DNA of 64,000 bases. Origin: Watersipora subatra. Lineage: Eukaryota > Bryozoa > Gymnolaemata > Cheilostomatida > Watersiporidae. The stretch spans positions 13,832,764 to 13,896,763 of the forward strand of contig NC_088709.1 in assembly GCF_963576615.1 (NCBI RefSeq), in the 5' to 3' direction. The translations under genes were made by a program, and so were the position numbers. The notes under the pieces are model-generated. The model was not told where the DNA came from. It worked only from the letters and a program-made list of their open reading frames with translations, and did not search any database. Of the stretch, positions 1 through 10,800 are shown piece after piece. Position 1 is the first letter of the stretch; each line of letters starts with the position of its first letter.

Positions 1-2012
1 GTTCCAGAAGAGACGCTACCAACTGACAGTACATTGAGCTCTCCGACCAGTCTAGGCATGAATGAGTCGCAATCACAAACTCTCTGTAATGGTCATCTTC
101 CAAAACACAGCTCAAAAGAAAACATTTCATCACTCGACAAAAAAGCGCAGCCTCCTCATACAAACACTACAGCGGATACAATGCACGCTACACCAGATAT
201 CGTATCCATGGGACAAGCCGAGCCATCCACTGAAAGTCATATAGGAACTCCATCCTTACGAGATAGTGACACTGACAGTGAGGAATACATGGACTCATCC
301 GATGTAGTGTCCACCACATATTCTCTGGTACATGTTATTGTATGTAAAAGTTGTCTGTTCAAAGGGTAGAAAACACTTGCTATATTCACTGTTATTCTAT
401 GTGGGTTCTTTTTCTCAAATATCACCCCACTCAATACTTTAGATGTGCGAACTGCTGTGTCTTGTATTTGAACAGCCAGGTGTTTCTAAAGAAAAGAAAG
501 TAGATCTCTTAGCCAGTTGTCCCCCTTTAGCGGAGGAAGACAATTACGATAGTAAAGCTGACGCTGCATCTGCCAGTATTTACACGCAGCCAGCCCATAG
601 TAGCCTGCGCTCCACGAATCACATAACAGCCCGACCTAAGCGAATAGACTCTAGCCGTCCTCATACAGGTGTGGTGCACATTTGTACAGGTTGTCTACAT
701 GTTATGTCGGTAAAATTTAGCTGCTTTAACAGTCTTCCATCTAGTGTCTGTTTTCTTAGCCGGAAAAGGTATTTTATACACCATATACCAAACCATTTTA
801 TTTAATTTTGGTGGCTCACTGTTGCCCTTTTTTTCTATTTTTTTAGTTTTATTATTGTTGTATGGCATAATTTGAAAAACATTTCTATATGAATCAAGCT
901 TATTGCCAATAAAGTAGTATATATTCATGTATATAATCTGATGATGTAGAGTACAACTAAGGAGTTATGAATTATAGATGTTCATGCAGTTGATTATATA
1001 CCAGGAGCTTCTGTTCTAAGATCATTTTTGTTTTATCACTCTGTGCCATTTTGACAGTTACTTTTCTCATGCCTGAACCGCCAGGGGAGAGAACAACTTC
1101 AACAAGCACTGACACAGTCAATGAGAAATTGAGGATGGCACTACTGAACATGCAACAAGAGGTGAATTCTCTGGAGAAAAGACTTGGTCTTGTCGAGCAA
1201 ATAACTGTGAATGAAAGGAGGAAACAGCTGGATCAGAGACGAGACATTATGGTTAGCAACCCTTCCATATCATGTTTCAGACAACTTGAAAAAACGTCTG
1301 TTGTCAATTCATCTAGCCATGTAACCCAGTCGATACAGTGGATAAACACGTAATTTGGAGTTTGTCTGAGATGTGCTTGTTCATACCTTGACTACAAAAG
1401 ATTGTAAATAGGCAGCGACCAATTGTCTTTTTGTTGCTGCCTCTTATATTCATCACATCATCACTGCCTAAAATTGGTTAAACACTTAGTAGCTTGAGTA
1501 ATTCTGACGTAGAAAATTCTCTTTGCTATCATGAAGGCTGAGAAATAGTGTTACTTATATGGTTATGAAACCACCTCCTTAATATCTACTGGTATCTCAG
1601 AATTTATGGCAAATTCCTAGGCCCAGTGTTGTTCACTTCGCCCCACTATAAATTTGGTCTGGTCTGTTCATTACAAGCGCTTTTCAATTGTTTCTTGTTA
1701 TTTTCAACCAGGCATACTAATCTGTCCTATTGCACTTTGTCAAATTGCCTGATCTTTAGTTGTGCTAGGTTTCTGCATTATGCCGTTTTAGAAATGGTGG
1801 CCATTTCCAGAGATGAAACCAAAAACTGTCATTCTGCTACTGATATGGCCCGTATTTGTTGCTTGGTTTATGAGGTTCCTATCATCTCGCAGGTTGGTAT
1901 TATGCAAGTTTTACCAAATTTCTTGGTACCCATCTATACATACAAATTAGATAGAGTACTTATCTCAGTTAGCTATTGGCAGTTTTGCGCTTGTGCCGTC
2001 ATCAGGCTGTAG
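1..2012 (+). CDS. ACBD5: ACBD5-like acyl-CoA-binding protein, 3' part only
   Basis: Four coding exons are visible: 1-327 (enters from outside the window, ends in phase 0), 476-668, 1058-1251 and 1792-1892. A short last exon probably starts at 2006 and stops at TAG 2010-2012; an acceptor at 1968, giving a stop at 970-972 of that kilobase (1970-1972), is the alternative. All junctions are GT-AG and in phase. Known family role: ACBD5 is a tail-anchored peroxisomal protein that binds very-long-chain acyl-CoA and tethers peroxisomes to ER VAP proteins. Seen here: a Ser/Thr-rich linker with an acidic tract followed by EYMDSSD (FFAT-like), a coiled-coil stretch (EKLRMALLNMQQEVNSLEKR), then KWWPFPEM and a hydrophobic anchor (TVILLLIWPVFVAWFM) with a short basic tail. 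The WWPF-to-WP arrangement fits the ACBD5 C terminus. The N-terminal ACB domain lies outside the window. The exons show no internal stops or frameshifts. Confidence 0.82.
283..303 (+). other. FFAT-like VAP-binding motif in the ACBD5-like protein
   Basis: These bases encode EYMDSSD, preceded by the acidic run DSDTDSE. Against the FFAT core E1-F/Y2-F3-D4-A5-x6-E/D7 it matches at positions 1, 2, 4 and 7. Position 5 is Ser, a tolerated or phospho-type residue. Vertebrate ACBD5 carries a motif of this kind in the same linker for ER-peroxisome contact. VAP binding is inferred, not shown. Confidence 0.6.
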
Positions 2013-2248
2013 ATCTCAATCAGTTGAGATCTGCAGCTAATTTATATATATGGTCAATCTAAACGTATGAGGCTAATTTGTTCCTGGATTTTCTCCGTAT
2101 ATCAAAGTTGTCATATGTTGGACGAAAATTTCTTATAAACCTAACAGTATTTCATTCGATTCATTCCACTGCTCAAAACCCTAAGATTACGATAATTGCT
2201 ACATAATGTAATGTACATAGTACATGTAGTAATGTTATATATCATTAA

Positions 2249-2254
2249 AATAAA
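2249..2254 (+). terminator. Candidate polyadenylation signal AATAAA
   Basis: Canonical AATAAA about 240 bases after the ACBD5-like stop codon on the same strand. A second AATAAA follows near 2290. Use is inferred. Confidence 0.4.
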
Positions 2255-2411
2255 TGCGCTGTATAAAAGTATATAAATGTAAAAACAAATTAATAAAACG
2301 ATACTCACTAAATGAAGTTTTTATTGCCGCTGTACCTTGGAGACACGTGACCGCAAGTGGAGACTGCTGCATATGCGCAGAACTAGAGTGAGTGATAGAG
2401 ATACATAGTAC

Positions 2412-3253
2412 AACCAATGATATAAAACCTCCCACAAGGATAGGCGACGGCTATCATATGGGCGGGGTTTAATGATCGCGCTCTGTTTGGGTAAACCCGA
2501 ACATAGCACCGGAACAAAGAAATATGTTGAATAAAGCTCCTTGTAAAATTTACAAATTTTATGAACACTTGTGGTTATTTTACTGATCTGTTGGTTTCAT
2601 TTTGTTTTCAAAAAAATATAGTTGCCCAATATTGTCACTGTTATGATCAGTCAGTTGCCATTCACAAGCATTCGTGATATTAATAGTCACCATTGTGAAA
2701 TCGTCTAAATTTGGTTTTATATTTAGATTTTGAGTATGAAAACTACACTGCACAGCTTTGCCTGCTGTCCCATCTTATTGGCAAGGTCAAACAATGTGAC
2801 AACGATGAAAGGCTTGGTCATTTTATATTAGGGGTGGCAAAATATTAATCAAAAACTAGGGAAAAAAGAACGTTGTTCGGGTGATTTTGGGTAAATTATA
2901 TTTAATTTTAAGTATATATTACGACCCCTAGCAATCACTAAATTGGTAAAAGTAAGTAATTTGAAATGTTTTATTTTCCATGGATCAATTTTTCTGGTTA
3001 GGTATTACCCTTACACTGTAGAAATTCAAGGTTTGCTATTGTGAACTGCGGGGGTGGTCTACTGACTGAATGAGCTAATGACACAATAACAGCGAGTCGT
3101 GTTTTCCAAAACCTAACAAGGCAACGCGATCACCCCGCAAGAACTGTGTTAGCTCCGAAACCCAGGCTAGCACAATCCCAACAGAGCACGATCATTAAAC
3201 CCCACCCATATGATAGCCGTCGCCTATTCTTGGGTGGCTGTATATCATTGGTT
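2412..3253. mobile_element. Foldback (long-TIR) MITE-like element, 842 bp
   Basis: The left end reads AACCAATGATATA and the right end is its reverse complement, TATATCATTGGTT. The match continues inward for about 80 bases with few mismatches, including GGCGACGGCTATCATATGGG at about 2442 and its complement near 3208. No transposase is encoded. A clear target duplication was not found. The element sits directly 3' of the ACBD5-like gene. Confidence 0.65.
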
Positions 3254-4484
3254 ATAGGTATGTTACATTAAACCAAGTGTAAAATTCATGTAAATAATAA
3301 CCTTATCCGTTTTAAGGTCTTCCCAAATTCATCCCTTTGGCCTTTCAAAATGAACAAAAATTGTCCAAATATCCTTGTGGTGGTGTTTATATCATTGATA
3401 CAACTGACTAAAGCTGGAACGAGACCAAGGAATGCAGGGCCGGGCCAGACTCAGGGTCAGCAATTAGGGCCAAGATCGAGTCGGGCCAGCACGCACGAAT
3501 TTTTATTCATTTAAGGTTAAGAGATAGTTCTATTACAGCCTAATGTTGTGACATCAATAACCTAAGATAAAAGAACCCGTTATCACACCAATCACTATAT
3601 TTTGTGGCTTGGTTTATAGATGCAATCTACGATTTATGGCTAGACATTGGTGGATCAATGCTATTCAATGGGTGATAGATTAATGGCATGACTTCGGCTA
3701 AAGTATTTTTATTAAAGATTCTGATTATTATTAGATTATATTAGATTATTACAACTCTGCTATTATAATCAACAAGAAGAGATTAATTAAGAAATACTTT
3801 ACAAATATAGAAATAGATAACCCAGCATAGTAGAAAGCAAACATCCATCACTTCCCTAAAACTTATGGCATTGGTGAAAGAAACTCAAATTAAAAACAAT
3901 TAGACGCTAGGCTCTTATACGCGCTTTTAAGTTCCACAGGATGCCTTCGTTGTAAATGCCTCAATAGTATTGAGGTGGACCCTTCTTCGTAGCTTAACTT
4001 GCTTTACCATATTGTACAAATAACTTGGTCTTTTCCTTTTGTGACTGGCTTCTTCATGAACTCCCAGACCACTGACATGTTGATTATTTCTTGCCAAAAA
4101 CGTCGTAAAAACCTATAGTCCAAAGACTATTGTCGCAAGCGTAAAAATATAGTATTGACTCACCTTGTTTTATTTCGCCTGGGCCTTCCGCGCTAGGGCT
4201 ATGCGCGACTCTATTTTAATCGCACTTAAAAAGCGATATACAATCGCTTTCGTTTAGCCATAAACCTACCCGTGTTTTTGTAAAGGAAGACCCGAGGGTC
4301 GGGTGGCCCGACCCAGGCACCTCTGACCCGGTGGGTCAAGACCGGACGAGCTACCCGTTCCAGCTCTACAACTGACCATAAACCAGATAATGCGTGAACT
4401 AACTTTATATTGTATTCGTTACTAGTACCACGCCGTGAGAATTCATCATATGTAATAACTATGTGCACAATTATCCTTAGATGT
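3254..4484. other. Intergenic, no gene recognised
   Basis: No open frame looks coding. Two GC-rich palindromic patches near 3435-3500 and 4290-4370 (for example GGGTCGGGTGGCCCGACCC) stand out from the AT-rich surroundings and may be ends of an old mobile element. This was not resolved. Confidence 0.4.
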
Positions 4485-4612
4485 AAAAATGTAGTTGAGT
4501 GGCACAGATGGTATCGCCCTTGGCTAGGTACCAAAAATCCTGGTTCAATTTCCGTGAGGTGCAATCTTGTTCTTAATGCTATTAGCATGTTTTTGAACAG
4601 ACATGGCTCTTA
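4485..4612 (+). mobile_element. tRNA-derived SINE, copy 1
   Basis: The head has a perfect polymerase III A box, TAGTTGAGTGG (4492-4502), and a B box, GGTTCAATTTC (542-552 of that kilobase, i.e. 4542-4552). Downstream, GTGCAATCTTGTTCTTAA and the tail ACAGACATGGCTCTT match another copy at 39492-39650. That pair defines the family. The right end runs without a break into the 15-bp array. Confidence 0.7.
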
Positions 4613-6465
4613 TGATAGTACATCTTATTATAGTACGTCTTATTATAGTACGTCTTATTATAGTACGTCTTATTATAGTACGTTTTATTATAGTACATCT
4701 TATTATAGTGCATCTTATTATAGTACATCTATTTATAGTACATCTTATTATAGTGCATCTTATTATAGTACATCTTATTATAGTACGTCTTATTGTAGTA
4801 CATCTTATTATAGTACGTCTTATTATAGTACATCTTATTATAGTACATCTTATTATAGTGCATCTTATTATAGTACATCTATTTATAGTACATCTTATTA
4901 TAGTGCATCTTATTATAGTACATCTTATTATAGTACGTCTTATTGTAGTACATCTTATTATAGTACGTCTTATTATAGTACATCTTATTATAGTGCATCT
5001 TATTATAGTACATCTATTTATAGTACATCTTATTATAGTGCATCTTATTATAGTACATCTTATTATAGTACGTCTTATTGTAGTACATCTTATTATAGTA
5101 CGTCTTATTATAGTACATCTTATTATAGTACGTCTTATTGTAGTACATCTTATTATGGTACGTCTTATTATAGTACGTCTTATTATAGTGCATCTTATTA
5201 TAGTACATCTTATTATAGTACACCTTATTATAGTACATCTTATTATAGTACATCTTATTATAGTACATCTTATTATAGTACGTCTTATTATAGTACATCT
5301 TATTATAGTACGTCTTATTATAGTACATCTTATTATAGTACATCTTATTATAGTACGTCTTATTGTAGTACATCTTATTATAGTACGTCTTATTATAGTA
5401 CATCTTATTATAGTACGTCTTATTATAGTACATCTTATTGTAGTACATCTTATTATAGTACACCTTATTATAGTACATCTTATTATAGTACATCTTATTA
5501 TAGTACATCTTATTATAGTACGTCTTATTATAGTACATCTTATTATAGTACGTCTTATTATAGTACATCTTATTATAGTACATCTTATTATAGTACATCT
5601 TATTATAGTACATCTTATTATAGTACGTCTTATTATAGTGCATCTTATTATAGTACATCTTATTATAGTACATCTTATTATAGTACATCTTATTATAGTA
5701 CATCTTATTATAGTACGTCTTATTATAGTACGTCTTATTATAGTGCATCTTATTATAGTACATCTTATTATAGTACATCTTATTATAGTACATCTTATTA
5801 TAGTACGTCTTATTATAGTGCATCTTATTATAGTACGTCTTATTGTAGTACATCTTATTATAGTACATCTTATTATAGTACATCTTATTATAGTACATCT
5901 TATTATAGTACGTCTTATTATAGTGCATCTTATTATAGTACGTCTTATTGTAGTACATCTTATTATAGTACATCTTATTATAGTACGTCTTATTATAGTA
6001 CATCTTATTATAGTACGTCTTATTATAGTACGTCTTATTATAGTACGTCTTATTATAGTACATCTTATTATAGTGCATCTTATTATAGTACGTCTTATTA
6101 TAGTACGTCTTATTATAGTACGTCTTATTATAGTACGTCTTATTATAGTACGTCTTATTATAGTACATCTTATTATAGTACATCTTATTATAGTACATCT
6201 TATTATAGTTCCTCTTATTATAGTACACCTTATTATAGTACATCTTATTATAGTACGTCTTATTATAGTGCATCTTATTATAGTACGTCTCATTGTAGTA
6301 CATCTTATTATAGTACATCTTATTATAGTACATCTTATTATAGTACCTCTTATTATAGTACATCTTATTATAGTACGTCTTATTATAGTACGTCTTATTA
6401 TAGTGCATCTTATTATAGTGCATCTTATTATAGTACATCTTATTATAGTTCCTCTTATTATACAT
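4606..6465. repeat. 15-bp tandem array, about 123 units
   Basis: The unit is CATCTTATTATAGTA, with substitutions mainly in the first three bases (CAT, CGT, CAC) and at the last base (A/G). The register does not slip by a single base between 4621 and 6465. Because 15 is a multiple of 3, long frames stay open on both strands (YYSTS- or IIVHL-type pentapeptides). These are a by-product of the repeat. Decayed units continue to about 6494. Confidence 0.97.
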
Positions 6466-6494
6466 TAAGTACATCTTATTATACAATTGTAGTA

Positions 6495-6950
6495 CAAATT
6501 GGCACCAGCTTTCTTACTTTTACTTACCAAGCTCTTATGCTATGACAAATTTCAAATGTTGAAAATTACTTCGGATATTGAGTCAGATATTTGATCAAAT
6601 GTTGAGATGACCGCAAGTAGAGGTTTGACTGTATAAAATACACTGTAGATATATGGGCTTAATTCTCGCCTCTGTTTGTACTTGTTAGGCACTAGAAAAA
6701 GCCTATTTCTAACGCCTGACCAAAAGGATTGCAGTAAAGAAATTTTAGCGCAAAGTAAAATTAATTTTAGTTTAAGCTCCTGTGTATATATTTTATAAGA
6801 GTGCTCTGTACATCTAGCTTTTTCTTTGGTTTAAATGCCAGTAGATGCATACATTCAATTTTCTCGGAATAATTCAGATTTTTGGGCTATTTTAGGAGGC
6901 GATAGCGGGAATGTAATGAGCCAGCAATTCCTTTTACTCCTTCAAGTACG
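6495..6950. other. Spacer between two tandem arrays
   Basis: Unique-looking AT-rich sequence. No gene, RNA or element was recognised. Confidence 0.4.
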
Positions 6951-7385
6951 CTACGACCACGTCCCGCACAACCACGTCCCACACAACCACGTCCCACAAG
7001 ACCACGCCTCCACAAGACCACGCCCCCACAAGACCACGTCCCACAAGACCACGCCTCCACAAGACCACGCCCCCACAAGACCACGTCCCACAAGACCACG
7101 TCCCACAAGACCACGTCCCACAAGACCACACCCCACAAGACCACGCCCCACAAGACCACGTCCCACAAGACCACACCCCACATGACCACACCCCACAATA
7201 CCACGTCCCGCAAGACCACGTCCCGCAAGACCACATCCCGCAAGACCACGTCCCGCAAGACCACGTCCCGCAAGACCACGTTCCACAAGACCACGTCCCA
7301 CAAGACCACGCCCCACAAGACCACGTCCCACAAGACCACGCCCCACAAGCCTATGTCCCGCAAGACCACCCACAGCAGGACAATG
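6951..7385. repeat. GC-rich 15/16-bp tandem array
   Basis: The unit is approximately CCACAAGACCACGTC. It mixes 15- and 16-bp units up to about 7080 and is regular 15 bp after that, with about 28 units in total. Base composition contrasts sharply with the AT-rich surroundings and the first array. Long frames on both strands follow from the period and are not considered genes. Confidence 0.93.
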
Positions 7386-7897
7386 CAGAGTTTATTCTGC
7401 ATATTTATCTAGCATCAGTAATAATAGCATCAGTATTTATCTAGCTCCAATGGTTCCTTTCATTTATATTCACTTCATGCAAATAAATGTTATAATTTTT
7501 TAATATATACACTGTATCAGCATAATATCCGATTATCAAAATATTCTGTCAATAATTTATGTCATATAAAAATGATGAGCTGTGAACTCTATTTGTAATA
7601 TAATAAATGATATAGAGTGACTAAAGACTGGAGTGTCAGACATCAACAGAAGGCTCAAGAACTGAGCAGTAATATAAATTCCATGTTTCTCGAACTGTTT
7701 TTTCAAATAATTATATTGTAATGACCACAGCAAAGTACAACCAATGTCATATCTTTGCGGGCAGTTGTATTAATGATCGAATGCATGAGATTTGTAGACC
7801 ACAGGCTCTAATCTTCAATTATTTTGAAATCGGTCACAGCCAGTCTTTCGTTCATCTAGTATGCAGGGAGGACTTGCAAACCTGCTGCTGGTCAGCA

Positions 7898-10800
7898 TCA
7901 TAGCATGGTTCTAAGAAAAGTACATACTCTTTCCAAGAAGACATCTGGTTGCTCTGAATGAACCAAATGTCCTGCGGCTGGCACCACATGACACTCGGCT
8001 TGCGGAAAATATTTAAGTATGACCGCTTTGTTCTCCTCGGTGTAAGATCCCTCTCTACATAATTAAACCGAATGTAAAAAACATTAGTGTATCCAAGCGC
8101 GAGGTGACAAGTGGCGCAAAGTGCCAGACTGAGGACATTTTAGGTTTCAAATGTGCACAAAACAATCATGTAGGTAAGAGCATCAAGCAATTAATGAGAG
8201 AACAACTCCCTAAATTCACAACGAAATCTAAAATCGGTGTTTATAAATTGACATGCTGACCTTGTGTTCTAGCCTTTTAAATATTTCAAAATTCTGACAG
8301 CGAAATGATGCAGCAATCTTACCGCAGGTATGGTGATTTGCCACCACCTATAAAACATGTTGGACGGTTAAACTGTGTAGCATTGGGCAAAGTTCCTTTC
8401 ATAATTTCTGGCCAGTTGGCTTGTATAGCTTTGACATTACACCTCCATCTAGCCATCTTATCATCATCCATTTTGGTGAGGTTTTGTATTAAGAATTCTC
8501 TAATCTTTATACCCTGAAATTCGTACTTGTTTTATTATTTTACATAATCTATTATTCACAACAAACTATTGAAGATAATTGCTTTTATTTTAGTTTTTAT
8601 TAAAAACAAAAAATTTTAAAAGATTTATTAAAAAACTATTAGGAATAATGATGACTGGCACTGTGATAATTATTTTTCATGATTAATGAAACTTGAAAAA
8701 ATTATTAAAAAAATGAATTAATCAATATGCAACCAAAATATGTAATATTTCAAAATGGTGATTTCGTACAAAGAATTATGATGAAAACTATAGGAGTGCA
8801 TGGTTGAGCCTGCGTTAACACTAACCCTTTGTAATGTCACTGCTACTATCAGTCTGGGATTACCAAGACTGATATATTACTAGCAGTGAGATTAAAATAA
8901 TACCTACACTCTCCGTCTTAAGGTTGGCTATATATATGGGTGTGTTTTAGAGCAACGATATGCAGCAAGAAGTGCTCTGACAAAGGGTCAGTAGCATTAC
9001 AGGCTAGCAATGCATGCCTAAAACAAATAACACAATTGTTTAGCCAATTTAGTGAAGATACTATTCTAATGTCACTGCTAGCAATATAAATCAGTCCATC
9101 CCTGCCCCTGCCATTCATATTTCGGCTGAACAAACAGTGAAGTAGCACTACTTACTGGTATATCTTTTTCTAAAGTTTTCATAGCCTTCTGTCTAAAATG
9201 GGCAAGTCCATCACCACCCATGTTCATATCCAGCTTTAGCATAGCTTCCATGCATCTAATGAAAAACTCGGAAGAAAATGGGCCTTGATCAGGCAGTACA
9301 TCCTCGATGATAAGTGAGTTTAGGCGGTCAGGCTAAATAGTAACACACATTGTGAACTTTGTTGTATAACCGGCTACATAAACTACAGGTAAATAAATCA
9401 TAGGCAGTAAGAACACACATATAGGTAATACAGGTAATTGTATACAATCAAGCTTCACCTCTAGATCACCTCTGCAGATTTAGGTATGACATACGACGTG
9501 AAGTTTGAGCAAATAGTTGTCTTGAAATATACAGTTATTTCAAACGAATGGCATAAGAAATTTCTCAAAATATTTCTGTAAGTAAAACAATAATAAAAAT
9601 GAAAAATAGCATAAAAAATAAATCAATTAAATAAATTTAAACTACAACTACACCAAGTAAAGTTAAGTTATGCCTCAAATGTCTATTTGGTTTATTATCC
9701 ATAAATTTAATTTCTAACTGTGAAACCGTGCTTATGTGCTGCTGTAGGATTGTTCAAACCTCCTCATACAATGATGCTAAAGTTCTCTGCTTTCTACAAA
9801 CAAGCCTCTAAGGGCTCATATACAGCGCCCAGACCTGGTTTCTGGAATGTGGTAAGGAAAGCTAAGTGGTAGGTGCATATTCTAGAATTCAACATCTATA
9901 TCTATATATACATTTCTCAAAGTATGTATGTGTTCTGTCGTCTGTCTGCATTCTGGCTATAGCTATTATTAGAATAGCTGTAGCTGGACAACAATGCAGA
10001 CGCAACATCATGGCTTACCAGCATTAGCCTAGCTTACTAGAATTTTCCATTGGCAATGTGCCAGGCCACTTGGCAATGGCCTGCCATTTGCTGCAAAGTT
10101 GCCTGCCAGCAAGTGGTAGGCAAATCTCATCACTTCTCATGGTTTATAAGCTGATTTTTAATACCCGGGCAACACCAGAAGGCACAGCTAGTCTATATAT
10201 ATTTCTCATGGTATGTCTGTCATTCCGGATATAGCTATATCGCACGCTGATTATTTTACTAATGCGGTCACGTGTTATGATGCCCCTGTTAAAAATAATT
10301 TTCGTAAGGTTCAATTACTATAATCATCTGGGGTCAAAGACAATTCTTTTTGCGCGGACAATTACATTGTCTCCGTGAGAAGAGTCTCCGTAGAGCAAGA
10401 GTGTTTCCGTATTCAAAGTTTTTATGGATAGGCTCTGGTGGAACAATAACCTTTTTTATACACACACACTTCTATGCACGATTTTTATTATTAATTCTAT
10501 ATATTCAGGATATATATTTTTTTCAGTTCGTATTAATTGTATCATTACCGAATTATCTTTTATTGTAATCGTAGCAAAAATGACTTAATTAAACTATTGC
10601 TTGCTAATTATTTCACATTCACATCTAAACCTTTTTATAGTCGTTTTACTTTTTTTAACTTACTTGACCTGCACGAAACATTTTCCTCGTGATATGAAGA
10701 AATATGAGTTAAAAAGTTGTTTGACAAAGTTTGAAAACCTTTACAGTTGTTTTTATTTTCTCTCTTAATTTATTTTAATTACACAAAACACTTTTCTCAT

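Noticed and set aside
4410..6545. Very long frames on both strands encoding YYSTS-, IIRCT- or NKMYY-type repeats
   Set aside because: They follow from a 15-bp repeat (a multiple of 3) with no stops in several frames. They have no domain and no codon bias, and both strands are open at once.
4606..7385. CRISPR-like array
   Set aside because: Units are directly adjacent with no unique spacers, and the window is animal DNA.
6835..7412. Frames rich in KTTSR, PRPT or GCGLVGRGL repeats
   Set aside because: Same cause: a 15/16-bp tandem repeat open in several frames.
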